Positions 20,512 to 28,985 of a DNA stretch of 64,000 nt are shown here, in pieces. A program made the position numbers and the translations under genes. The notes below the pieces were generated by a model that was given only the letters and a program-made list of their open reading frames with translations, was not told the DNA's origin and ran no database searches. Numbering within the stretch: the first letter of the stretch is position 1; every line of letters starts with the position of its first letter. This stretch comes from Aliikangiella marina (GTDB taxonomy: Bacteria; Pseudomonadota; Gammaproteobacteria; Enterobacterales; Kangiellaceae), in assembly GCF_007004765.1 (NCBI RefSeq), contig NZ_VIKR01000004.1:186001-250000 (forward strand), written 5' to 3'.

Positions 20512-21633
20512 ATGAATTATCACAGCGAATTCTTGGAGCAGGTAAATGAAGAGGATGTCCTCGGCGGCTTTTGGCCGGGCATTCAGCTCTATTACCCACC
20601 GGTGAAATACTCCCCAGCCCAAGGTGAGTACGAAACGATGGAGCAAGCGGTCGCGCGACTTCGCAAACATGCTCACAACTGCCCCGCACATACCCTCCTG
20701 TTTGACCTGGAAGATGGCTGTCGACAAAAGGAAATGAGCCGTGAGCTACTGCGTAACGAATTACCTAAGTTTCCCGAAAGAGATTTTCAAATTGCGGTAA
20801 GAATCAACCCCTTCCGAACAGAAGAGTATGAAAAAGATTTGGAAATGATTCAGGAAGTCGCTGAATACATTGATGTCATCATTTTAGCCAAAGCTGGTGA
20901 AATGTATGGCCCTGCAGAGATCAGAGATTTGTCAGCTTGGCTGGTTGGGGTTAATCCAAAGATTGAAATCCAACCCATTATCGAGCATCCGCGTTCGCTT
21001 AAAATTGCACCGGAGCTCATGGCATTTCCGACAGTCAAACACGTTGTATTTGGCATCCACGACTTCTCTAAAGCTATGGCAATTCACCTCACGCCTGAAG
21101 GGTGGATAGATGAGCTGAAAACCTACTTACGTAACCTCTTACTTGAAGCGAGAATCTCAGGAACTGGGGTGATAGGCGGTGTGGAAGTACTTATTAACGA
21201 TACACCAATGCCCGAGAAAAATATCGAGCCTCATGACGTGAGACGATGGCTTGATTTACACGGTGATCATGAGAGTCATGTTGTCCACAGACATGCAACT
21301 GTAGAGGCGCAAATGGGATTAACCGGAAAGCAGGTTATTCATCCTTACCACATCCACCTGTGTAAAGTGGCCTTCACCCCTTCTCCAATGGTCATTCAAC
21401 GTAACGTCAATATTTTAAAAGCCGCGATTGAAGCTGATGCGCTGTTAGGCGGCGCCATTAAATTTGAGGGCGAAATGCTTGATCCGCCGATGTTCGGTAA
21501 AGCCTTGCAAACGCTTCTCCGTGCTTATGCGCTCAAATCACTTACCCCTGAAGATAAAGCTTTTGCGATGGAAGTACTGAAGAAACTACCAATCCACGTA
21601 ATTCGCGAAAACTGGCCGTACGGAAGGATTTAA
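20512..21633 (+). CDS. HpcH/HpaI (CitE-like) CoA-ester lyase
   Basis: 373 residues, CitE-family TIM barrel. TLLFDLEDGCR supplies the early acidic motif, AVRINPF the arginine strand, IQPIIEHPRSL the metal-ligand Glu, and VVFGIHDFSKAMAIH the following Asp. GKQVIHPYHIHLCKVAFTPS is the typical C-terminal signature. It is longer than ordinary CitE (about 290 residues) because of an N-terminal extension and internal insertions. First gene of a plus-strand operon; the ligase ATG follows one base after its stop. The predicted reaction is aldol cleavage or condensation of a malyl-CoA-type ester; specificity is not known. Confidence 0.82.
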   Translation: MNYHSEFLEQVNEEDVLGGFWPGIQLYYPPVKYSPAQGEYETMEQAVARLRKHAHNCPAHTLLFDLEDGCRQKEMSRELLRNELPKFPERDFQIAVRINPFRTEEYEKDLEMIQEVAEYIDVIILAKAGEMYGPAEIRDLSAWLVGVNPKIEIQPIIEHPRSLKIAPELMAFPTVKHVVFGIHDFSKAMAIHLTPEGWIDELKTYLRNLLLEARISGTGVIGGVEVLINDTPMPEKNIEPHDVRRWLDLHGDHESHVVHRHATVEAQMGLTGKQVIHPYHIHLCKVAFTPSPMVIQRNVNILKAAIEADALLGGAIKFEGEMLDPPMFGKALQTLLRAYALKSLTPEDKAFAMEVLKKLPIHVIRENWPYGRI

Positions 21634-21634
21634 A

Positions 21635-23311
21635 ATGGGTTTTCAATTCGAAGATTTTCTCAATCAAGAAAATGGCGAATGGCACTGGTCTTTGCCAGAG
21701 AAATTCAATATTGCTCAAGCCTGTGTCAGCCAGCATGTCGCTGATGGCAAAGGTGCTAACCTAGCTCTGATTGTTGAAGATCATCAGCAAGGCACGATCG
21801 AACTGAGTTATCAGTCTTTGGAAGAGCAAAGCGCTAAATTAGCGGCAGTTTTTCAACAACAAGGCCTAGCACAAGGTGAGCGAGTGCTTATTCGCTTACC
21901 TAACTCTACTGATTATCCAGTCAGCTTTTTCGGGTGCTTGCGTTATGGTGCCGTGGCGGTGCCAACTTCGACGCTACTGGCGGCATCGGAAGTGGCCTAT
22001 CTAGCCAAAGACTCTGGCGCAAAAATTCTCATCGCCGCTAAGAGCATGTGGGATGAGCTGTCAGAGATAGTGTCAGTCGGCGCAGAACAAACCGAGCTGA
22101 CCTCAATCTATCTAGCGGGACCGGGCGAAATGCCAGCGACCCCGGCAGACAGCGCTGTTCAGTTGTTTGACTTCGACCAACTTATCGCCGAAGCCAGCCC
22201 GGAATACAAAATCGTCGAAAGCGGCCCTCATGATCCGGCTTATCTCGTGTATACCTCCGGCACAACGGGCTATCCGAAAGGCGTTCTACATGCACACCGA
22301 GCTTTAATCGGACGATTACCAGCGAGTCAATTCTGGTTCGACTTTCAACCGGGTGATCGCATCATGCACTCGGGCAAGTTCAATTGGACTTATGTACTGG
22401 GTTCGGCGCTAATGGATCCGTTGTTTCACGGACATACCGTCATTGTCCATGAAGGTCCAAACGATGCAAACACTTGGCCTAATTTGATTAAGAAACACGA
22501 TTGCACCATTTTTATCGGCGTTCCAACTATCTATCGGCAGATTATTCAAAAAACCGATTTCTCAGGGAAAGATGTTCCTTCCTTGAGGCACTGTATGAGT
22601 GCAGGGGAGCATCTATCGGACGAAATGCTGTTGGCATGGCGCGAAAGATTTGCCATGGATGTTTATGAAGCGATTGGTATGTCAGAGTTTTCTTATTACA
22701 TCTCTCAACACAAAGGCGCCCCCATCAAACCAGGTGCAGCAGGATTTCCACAACCAGGCCACAATGTTCAATTACTCGATGGGGAAGGCAACCCAGCGGC
22801 GGTCAACGAAGAAGGAATGATCGCAATTCCAGATAACGACCCAGGGTTATTTTTAAGCTATTGGCAGCTTCCAGAGGAAACTGCTCAAGCGAGACACGAT
22901 GGTTACTTTTTTACCGGAGACTATGCAAGACTGGATGAAGCCGGTTACGTATGGTTCCTAGGGCGTAAAGATGACATTATCAATACCTTCGGTTACCGAG
23001 TGTCGCCTCATGAGATTGAACGAGTCATAAAAACTCACTCGGCGGTGGCCGATTGTGTCGCACTCGGCGAAACCATTGGCAAAGATAAAACGTTGGTCGC
23101 CATTTGTGTAATTACCGCACCCGGCCAGACAGTTTCAGAACAAGAGCTATTAGACTTTGGACAACAAAACTTGGCGAAATACAAAGCACCTAAAATCGTC
23201 CATTTTTATGACGACTTCCCTAGAACTAAAAATGGCAAGGTGCTCAGAAAAGAATTAATCGCTCAATTACAAGAGAAACATCAATTAGAACTACAAGGAG
23301 AGCAAGCATGA
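21635..23311 (+). CDS. AMP-dependent acyl-CoA synthetase (benzoate-CoA ligase-like branch)
   Basis: 558 residues with the ANL-superfamily motifs. The P-loop is YTSGTTGYPKG (about residue 205), then EAIGMSEF (A5), TGDYARLDEAGYVWFLGR (A7/A8), and PRTKNGKVLRKEL with the catalytic C-terminal Lys (A10). The enzyme activates a carboxylate with ATP and CoA in the cytoplasm. The N-terminal LRYGAVAVPTSTLL pattern resembles the benzoate- and medium-chain ligase branch. It starts one base after the preceding lyase, and its stop overlaps the next ATG (ATGA), so it is translationally coupled to two CoA-ester lyases. By context it may load a C4-C5 acid such as mesaconate or citramalate; this is inference. 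Confidence 0.85.
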   Translation: MGFQFEDFLNQENGEWHWSLPEKFNIAQACVSQHVADGKGANLALIVEDHQQGTIELSYQSLEEQSAKLAAVFQQQGLAQGERVLIRLPNSTDYPVSFFGCLRYGAVAVPTSTLLAASEVAYLAKDSGAKILIAAKSMWDELSEIVSVGAEQTELTSIYLAGPGEMPATPADSAVQLFDFDQLIAEASPEYKIVESGPHDPAYLVYTSGTTGYPKGVLHAHRALIGRLPASQFWFDFQPGDRIMHSGKFNWTYVLGSALMDPLFHGHTVIVHEGPNDANTWPNLIKKHDCTIFIGVPTIYRQIIQKTDFSGKDVPSLRHCMSAGEHLSDEMLLAWRERFAMDVYEAIGMSEFSYYISQHKGAPIKPGAAGFPQPGHNVQLLDGEGNPAAVNEEGMIAIPDNDPGLFLSYWQLPEETAQARHDGYFFTGDYARLDEAGYVWFLGRKDDIINTFGYRVSPHEIERVIKTHSAVADCVALGETIGKDKTLVAICVITAPGQTVSEQELLDFGQQNLAKYKAPKIVHFYDDFPRTKNGKVLRKELIAQLQEKHQLELQGEQA

Positions 23312-24204
23312 GTTTTCAATATCGTCCAAGACGGAGCGTTTTGTATGTACCCGCTCATGAGCCAAGGCATATCGAAAAGTCACGTAAACTCCACGCAGAC
23401 TCCATTGTTTTTGATCTCCAAGAATCAGTACCGCCAAGGCTAAAGCCTCAGGGACGAGCACAATTATTGAAGGATTTAGAAAACCCAGATTTTGGTTACT
23501 CTGAGAAGATCATTCGAATAAATTCGCTTGATTCTGAGTGGGGCATGGATGACCTAAGAGCTGCAATAAGCCTCGATGTTGATGCCGTTTTGTTTCCTAA
23601 TATTGAGAGCGGTGGTCAGCTAAAAGCCGCCATTGCGACATTGGATGAACTCGGCGGTGCTCACTTACCGGTTATGGCAAACATCGAGGGCCCCAAAGGC
23701 GTGCTGAGAGCAGAAGAGATTTCCGGTGCCAGTGATCGACTCACTGCGTTAGTGATGGGAACAACCGACCTTGCTAACGCCTTAAGAATTAATTTAACTA
23801 CCGACAGAATGGGATTGTTAACGAGCCTTAGTCTCTGTATTTTAGGGGCTAGAGCCCATAATAAATGTATCATCGATGGACCCCACTTCGACTTAAAAAA
23901 TATTGAAGCGTGCGAATTTTCTTGTCGCCAAGCTCGCGATCTCGGCTTTGATGGCAAAGCCGTCATTCATCCCGTTCAATTGGCTTATACCAATGATGCA
24001 TTCACACCAAAAGGAGAAGACGTTAAGCGCGCTAAGAAAATAATCGAAGCAATTGCTCAAGCGCATGAAATTGGTCGAAGTACTGCGGTTATCGATGATC
24101 GTCTAATCGAACCATCCCTTGAGCAGTGGGCTCGTCGAGTGATTGCACTCTATAACCAAGTACATGAAATTGGTCAAACAGAGTTAATTGGTCCTGAGAA
24201 ATAA
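23308..24204 (+). CDS. CitE-type HpcH/HpaI lyase (beta-methylmalyl/malyl/citramalyl-CoA lyase candidate)
   Basis: 298 residues, close to the standard CitE length. RRSVLYVPAHEPRHIEK and SIVFDLQESVPP are the N-terminal signature. The metal-ligand Glu lies in VMANIEGPKGVLRAEE and the Asp in ALVMGTTDLAN. DGKAVIHPVQLAYTNDAFTP is the canonical C-terminal motif. Stand-alone proteins of this type act on CoA esters rather than as citrate-lyase subunits. It overlaps the upstream ligase by 4 nt and lies 64 nt before the mesaconyl-CoA-hydratase-like gene, which makes beta-methylmalyl-CoA (propionyl-CoA plus glyoxylate) the most attractive substrate. L-malyl- or citramalyl-CoA are the alternatives. Confidence 0.83.
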   Translation: MSFQYRPRRSVLYVPAHEPRHIEKSRKLHADSIVFDLQESVPPRLKPQGRAQLLKDLENPDFGYSEKIIRINSLDSEWGMDDLRAAISLDVDAVLFPNIESGGQLKAAIATLDELGGAHLPVMANIEGPKGVLRAEEISGASDRLTALVMGTTDLANALRINLTTDRMGLLTSLSLCILGARAHNKCIIDGPHFDLKNIEACEFSCRQARDLGFDGKAVIHPVQLAYTNDAFTPKGEDVKRAKKIIEAIAQAHEIGRSTAVIDDRLIEPSLEQWARRVIALYNQVHEIGQTELIGPEK

Positions 24205-24268
24205 TCTTATTGAGTTTTATTCACACGATAGCTATCACTTAACGCGAGACAATTAATAGGTATTCATT

Positions 24269-25336
24269 ATGGCGCATTTGGAGGTTCCCAAAGGGAATTT
24301 TTTTGAGGATTTTACGGTCGGCCAAAATTTTCAGCATGGTGTTCCTCGAACCATCAGTGAAGCTGACGCAACGCTTTACCTTGCCCTTACCGGGTCTCGT
24401 TTTCCTTTAAATTGCGCATTTACGGTGGCTCAATCTTGTGGCTTTAATACAGCGCCACTTGATAACTTTTTAGTTTTCCACGTCGCATTCGGAAAGACGG
24501 TTAACGACATTTCTCTTAATGCCATTGCAAATCTGGGGTATGCCGAAGTTAAGTTTGAACACGCTTGTTTTGCCGGCGACACACTCTCTGTTTCAAGTAA
24601 AGTAATTGGTCTCAAAGAAAACTCGAACGGCAAGAGTGGTATCGTTTACGTTCACTCAATTGCAATCAATCAATTTGATCAAGTTGTCGTCAGCTGGAAA
24701 CGTTGGGTAATGGTTGCTAAAGCGGATCCTGAAGCGAATCAAACAGAAACGGTGATCCCCGCGTATGACACAAGTGTCTCTCCGGAACAGCTACATATTC
24801 CCGAGGAGTTGTCGTTCAAAAACTGGCAACCACACTTCTCAGACAATCAATTAAAACTCGATGACTTATCCATTGGCGATGTCATATTCCACCGAGACGG
24901 TATGACAATAAATGATTCAGACCACTCTCTCGCAACTCGACTCTACCAAAACAATGCGCGCGTTCACTTTGACCAACATATGATGAACGATCGGCCCAAT
25001 CCACACCGCCTTGTTTACGGCGGACATATCATTTCAATGTGTCGGGCGCTCAGTTACAACGGACTAGGCAATATCGCTTGGCCATGTGCCATTAATGCTG
25101 GTACTCACGCAAACCCGAGCTTTGCTGGTGATACAATTTACTGCCAAAGTGAGATTCTGGATTTGATGGCGTTGGAAGACCGCGAGGATCTGGGTTTAGT
25201 TCGGGTAAAAATGCTTGGTATCAAAAATAATACCCCTGACAATATGGACTCGATGTTTGTCGAAAAAGATGGCAAACGTCGTCATCACTCGGACGTAGTA
25301 CTCGATTTAGACTACTGGGCATTTATGATCCGCTAA
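24269..25336 (+). CDS. MaoC-family mesaconyl-CoA hydratase / beta-methylmalyl-CoA dehydratase-like protein
   Basis: 355 residues containing two hotdog domains. Segments I recognise from mesaconyl-CoA hydratases of the ethylmalonyl-CoA and 3-hydroxypropionate pathways include FGKTVNDISLNAIANLGYAE, FAGDTLSV, VIGLKENSNGKSG, YGGHIISMCRALSYNGLGN and NAGTHANPSFAGDT, plus the ending LDLDYWA. The length also fits that family (about 340-355). It would hydrate mesaconyl-CoA to beta-methylmalyl-CoA, which a CitE-type lyase splits to propionyl-CoA and glyoxylate, or run the reverse. The ethylmalonyl-CoA pathway genes ccr and ecm are not in the window. Last gene of the operon. Confidence 0.78.
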   Translation: MAHLEVPKGNFFEDFTVGQNFQHGVPRTISEADATLYLALTGSRFPLNCAFTVAQSCGFNTAPLDNFLVFHVAFGKTVNDISLNAIANLGYAEVKFEHACFAGDTLSVSSKVIGLKENSNGKSGIVYVHSIAINQFDQVVVSWKRWVMVAKADPEANQTETVIPAYDTSVSPEQLHIPEELSFKNWQPHFSDNQLKLDDLSIGDVIFHRDGMTINDSDHSLATRLYQNNARVHFDQHMMNDRPNPHRLVYGGHIISMCRALSYNGLGNIAWPCAINAGTHANPSFAGDTIYCQSEILDLMALEDREDLGLVRVKMLGIKNNTPDNMDSMFVEKDGKRRHHSDVVLDLDYWAFMIR

Positions 25337-25365
25337 AAATAAAAGCGTCGTATATGTAAACAGAA

Positions 25366-26259
25366 TTACTCTCGCTTTCCTTGCAACCCACCGCAATGAA
25401 TTAAAGCAATATGACTCCCCTTGCGAAAGTAACCTTGTTCAATGAGTGACATTGTCGCGTAGAAAGATTTACCCGAATAAACTTTTTCGAGTGGTATCGA
25501 TGTTTGTTTTTCAAAATTCGCAATGAAAGTATCTAATGCCGAAGAAGATTTTGCATAGCCACCAAATTCAAACCCTGAGATGATTTCTGGCTGTTCAACC
25601 TCAGGCGGTAACAAGTTTTGAATATCTTTAGCGACTTGTAAGGCATTATTAAGCACCGAAATACCGATAACTTTAATGGAACGTTTTAGTGACTGGCATC
25701 CCATCGCCAACCCAGCAATGCTCGCACCAGTTGCAGTAGCCATAATCAAATAGTCAGGGAGTTGATTAAACTCCATCAAGGTCTCCATCGTTCCTTTTAA
25801 CGCAGTCTCACCAAATCCACCTTCATTAATCCAGAATTCATCATCTGCACACTCCGGTGGATTCTCTCGTAAGGTACGAAACGTTTTGCGATCAACAAAT
25901 TCAATCTCAGCCCCCCAGCGTTTTATATCATTGAGCATAGGGGTCAAGGGTTGCTCTGGGTAAGCGCGAATCAATACTTTTAGGTGCCAACCGAGTCGGT
26001 AACATAGGTAGGCTAGAGAATGTAAAAGGTTTGAATAAGGCCCTCCCATGGCAACAAGCTTACTCATTCCCTGGTTTTCAATTGCCATAAGGGTATGCTT
26101 TAGCTTTCGCCATTTATTGCCAGAGACAACCGGGTGGAGCAAATCATCACGTTTAATTTGAAGCGTTACGTCGTGTTCAATTGTCACTGCATTGGTGACA
26201 ATTTGCGGCGCAATGGCATTAATTTCGGCGAAGATGTGGTGGAATTTTGAGAGGCGCAT
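25366..26259 (-). CDS. PLP-dependent ACC deaminase / D-cysteine desulfhydrase family enzyme
   Basis: About 297 residues of the tryptophan-synthase-beta-like PLP fold. LQIKRDDLLHPVVSGNKWRKLKH contains the PLP Lys in SGNKWRK, followed by MGGPYSNLLHSLAYLC (the cofactor/substrate-binding Asn-His region). TATGASIAGLAMG is the phosphate-binding loop, and IALIHCGGLQG the C-terminal family signature. Members deaminate 1-aminocyclopropane-1-carboxylate or desulfhydrate D-cysteine; the latter is commoner in marine gammaproteobacteria, so I favour it. The frame opens at TTG 26265; ATG 26259 is chosen. There is no Shine-Dalgarno because a terminator hairpin ends only about 8 nt upstream. Confidence 0.82.
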   Translation of the reverse strand: MRLSKFHHIFAEINAIAPQIVTNAVTIEHDVTLQIKRDDLLHPVVSGNKWRKLKHTLMAIENQGMSKLVAMGGPYSNLLHSLAYLCYRLGWHLKVLIRAYPEQPLTPMLNDIKRWGAEIEFVDRKTFRTLRENPPECADDEFWINEGGFGETALKGTMETLMEFNQLPDYLIMATATGASIAGLAMGCQSLKRSIKVIGISVLNNALQVAKDIQNLLPPEVEQPEIISGFEFGGYAKSSSALDTFIANFEKQTSIPLEKVYSGKSFYATMSLIEQGYFRKGSHIALIHCGGLQGKRE

Positions 26260-26267
26260 AAGCAAAA

Positions 26268-26286
26268 CGGCCTGTTAAACAGGCCG
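26268..26286 (-). terminator. Terminator-like hairpin between the 72-aa gene and the PLP enzyme
   Basis: CGGCCTG-TTTAA-CAGGCCG on the minus strand is a perfect GC-rich stem followed by TTTTG, as in an intrinsic terminator for the small gene 26323-26541. It ends about eight nt before the ATG of the next gene, occupying its ribosome-binding region. Confidence 0.72.
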
Positions 26287-26322
26287 CTAATTATGCTTGG
26301 ATATTCTGTGGAAAGCTACAGG

Positions 26323-26541
26323 CTATTGATTGACCACTTTTTTGGAGGTCAGGAGCCACGAGGTGTCAGCACGTCGTCTTTCATCACTAACCCTTCGGTC
26401 GAGGCCAAAGTTACGCAATAAACGCTCGATTCGCTCGCTGTTGTGCGTTCGCCTTCTTTCGGCGCGACGCTCCGGTCCAATGTAGGTTCGTTCACCATTA
26501 ATCACTGTAAAGTTAACATCACTGGATGTCTTCTTAACCAT
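26323..26541 (-). CDS. Small basic hypothetical protein, 72 aa
   Basis: An Arg-rich 72-residue protein with two related blocks, YIGPERRAERRR and FGLDRRVSDERR, which look like a repeated GPERR/DRR motif of the kind seen in short gammaproteobacterial proteins of unknown function. There is no signal peptide. GAGG nine nt before the ATG, a plausible sigma-70 promoter upstream and a terminator downstream all support a real single gene. It could bind nucleic acid through its basic patches; this is inference. Confidence 0.7.
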   Translation of the reverse strand: MVKKTSSDVNFTVINGERTYIGPERRAERRRTHNSERIERLLRNFGLDRRVSDERRRADTSWLLTSKKVVNQ

Positions 26542-26850
26542 TTTCTGGTTCCTCTGTTGCTTTGAGCCTTCCTGGTCTCGGATTATAAAACGCGCTTAGA
26601 ATTATAATATTCCTAAAATTACGCACCCAAATCCCCGATCGTTTCCCGGATCGTTAATAATTCTAGGGGGTAAAAGGCTATTTAGCAAACAACACGGCGA
26701 CGAGCGGGCACGTATTTCGGATTAAATCTCAAGTGTCAATCGGTCTTAGAAGGAATGGTTGATAAAAAATCGCTTTTTATTTAATCACCGCTGAAACATA
26801 TCTCATTTCGCTATTATTAAAACTATGCTGTTCTTGTAAAGCGTCCAGTT
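26542..26850. other. Intergenic region between the 72-aa gene and the GGDEF/EAL gene
   Basis: About 0.3 kb, AT-rich. It holds the predicted minus-strand promoter at 26601-26630, a CCCGATCG/CCCGGATCG duplication near 26634-26656 and an A/T-rich inverted stretch near 26761-26785. No ORF is supportable. Confidence 0.5.
26601..26630 (-). promoter_or_regulatory. Candidate sigma-70 promoter for the 72-aa gene
   Basis: On the minus strand TTGGGT is followed, after 18 nt, by a perfect TATAAT, about 60 nt before the ATG at 26541. A second TATAAT-like hexamer lies nearer the gene. Identified by eye only. Confidence 0.5.
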
Positions 26851-28767
26851 TTAAACCGCTTTTAAGAATTTCTCAATGGTTTTTAAACGCTGAGGCTTGC
26901 TGTAATAAAAACCTTGAGCGCCATCAAGACCCGCTTGAGTGATAAATTCTGCATCTTCCGCTTGCTCCACTCCCTCAGCAATAACTTTAATTCCTTTACT
27001 CTTTAAATTAATCAGCATAGTCTTCAGCAACAGTTGCTGTTCTCGATTTTCATGAATACCGAAAATAATGCGACGATCGACTTTTACTCGGCTAATAGGC
27101 AAAGCATCTAAATACGCCAAGTTTTGCTCTGGTGAGCCAAAGTGTTCAACACAGCACTGAATCCCAATATCAGCAAATCGATTCATTACCCGTGTGAGCG
27201 CTTCGGTATATTGATTAATATTACTTTCTGTAATTTCTACTTCAATCCTTTTACTGAGCTCAGGATAACTTGAAAATTTCTCGACGAACCAACTCACAAA
27301 TGGTTCATCAAGTAAGCTAGTGATAAATAAGTTGATCGAATAAATGGGAGGGTCTTTAGGTCCTTCTTGGTACAAGCAATGCTTAATAACACCGTCGACC
27401 ACTTGTCGATCAAATGCTGTCGATAAACCACAATTACTGGCCATCGGTAAAAAGGATTCAGCCGTCAAAATATCCTTACCATCTTCAATCCTTACCAGAA
27501 CTTCATGGTGACTTTTTGATTCTTTAGTAAAGTAATTAACCTGTTGGCCATAAAGCTGTATCTGTCGTCTGTCGAGAATTCGTTGCAAAAAACTTCGCCA
27601 CTTCATGTGACCTCTTACTTTACTTTCCGGTAACGTTTCACCAAACATAAACCAGTTGTTACCACCTTGTAATTGCGCATTTCGCAGTGCCATATCGGCT
27701 TCAGCCATTATTTTGTAATAGTCAAATCCCTGTTTGTATGCCGATATTCCAATATCGACAAAATGCTCACGGATGGATGTTTTATCAAAAACAATTTTCT
27801 CTAATTGCTCAATAACTGTTTTGCAGATCTTATCGGTTTCACTACGAGTTCGGTTCGGTAACAACAACGCAAAATCATTCGCATGTAGCCGTGCCACTAA
27901 CGCGCTTGGAATTTCACTCGCGTATTGTTTGATAACGTGAGTTATTTGTCTCAGTCGATCATCATCAATTACTAACTCATCATCGTCGTCGCGTTCCACA
28001 AAACTGAGTAATACAAATAAACCCGACTCTTCTTCTTCATGGTTGTGCAACCTTACTTGGAATTCGGCCTTGAAAAACTGGTGATTACCAAGCTCAGTGA
28101 CATCATCAACGTAGGATGTCTTTCGAATTTGATCAGTCAACTCTTGTTTATCCTTCTCAAGCAAACTGTTTTGCAAAATAAGTTGATTGATAATTCGACT
28201 CACCGGGTTAGCGTAATTCTTAAACTGACTGCGATTAAAGCTTTTATTGTCGGTTAGCAAATAGTTGGCATAATTTTCTAAATTTAAAACCCATTTAAAG
28301 ATCAAGAACAAACACAGCGTCATGGCAATCACCGCCAACCCAGCAACAAAAAAGTCCCAAAGACTCCATCCAGTCGCAACTTTCGGTTGGTCAAATACAA
28401 GCTGAAGGCTCATTAATTTTTGGCGCTCAAGATCTCGATGGAAGTAGAGATATTGTTGTGACTGATTGTTGTTCTCGAACGGACGTCGCTGACCTAACAC
28501 CTGGTTGTTTTCATCGGTTAATGTCCAGCCGGCAAGTCCATTAAGCGATTCAAGTTCATTGAGAAACTGAGATAACCCTTGACGATCATTGAGCTCACTT
28601 CGGGTAATAATCAGATCAACTTGAGCAATCAATGTTGCTCGTGTTTGTTGCGCTACTTCTAATGAATGAGCAGTCGATTGAACCGCAGAATGCTTTGATA
28701 TTCCTATTACCAGAAACGTCACTAATGTCATTAACAAAGCAAATAATTTAAGATTTGACTGTAACAC
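26851..28767 (-). CDS. CsrD/MshH-like membrane protein with degenerate GGDEF and EAL domains
   Basis: 638 residues. Two transmembrane segments (about 7-25 and 137-160) flank a short periplasmic domain, followed by a linker/coiled coil, a GGDEF domain (about 215-370) and an EAL domain (about 385-638). The GGDEF signature is replaced by HANDF and the EAL motif by EVL. The usual DDFG metal-ligand segment reads EHFG, so neither cyclase nor phosphodiesterase activity is expected. Degenerate motifs, length and topology resemble CsrD, which in enterobacteria promotes RNase E-dependent decay of CsrB/CsrC RNAs, and the Vibrio MshH proteins. A c-di-GMP receptor role is the alternative. Confidence 0.78.
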   Translation of the reverse strand: MLQSNLKLFALLMTLVTFLVIGISKHSAVQSTAHSLEVAQQTRATLIAQVDLIITRSELNDRQGLSQFLNELESLNGLAGWTLTDENNQVLGQRRPFENNNQSQQYLYFHRDLERQKLMSLQLVFDQPKVATGWSLWDFFVAGLAVIAMTLCLFLIFKWVLNLENYANYLLTDNKSFNRSQFKNYANPVSRIINQLILQNSLLEKDKQELTDQIRKTSYVDDVTELGNHQFFKAEFQVRLHNHEEEESGLFVLLSFVERDDDDELVIDDDRLRQITHVIKQYASEIPSALVARLHANDFALLLPNRTRSETDKICKTVIEQLEKIVFDKTSIREHFVDIGISAYKQGFDYYKIMAEADMALRNAQLQGGNNWFMFGETLPESKVRGHMKWRSFLQRILDRRQIQLYGQQVNYFTKESKSHHEVLVRIEDGKDILTAESFLPMASNCGLSTAFDRQVVDGVIKHCLYQEGPKDPPIYSINLFITSLLDEPFVSWFVEKFSSYPELSKRIEVEITESNINQYTEALTRVMNRFADIGIQCCVEHFGSPEQNLAYLDALPISRVKVDRRIIFGIHENREQQLLLKTMLINLKSKGIKVIAEGVEQAEDAEFITQAGLDGAQGFYYSKPQRLKTIEKFLKAV

Positions 28768-28985
28768 CTACAAATTCCTTGGTTTAGTTCTTTTTACCCT
28801 ACTGCACTGAAGTCAAATAGCTGATCTAAGCACTTCAAGTTAAACGTATAATGCTCTGACTTCTTATCTAATCCTAGTACAGATTTAAGTTGTTTTTTAA
28901 GTCAAATCGCGATAACAATTCATAGGTTTAGATAGGTAATACGAGTATTATTAATAATTGACTTTCTATTCGGGAACAATTTAGC

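Noticed and set aside
20362-20727. 121-codon minus-strand frame overlapping the start of the lyase at 20512
   Set aside because: Mostly antisense to the conserved CitE-like gene and without family resemblance.
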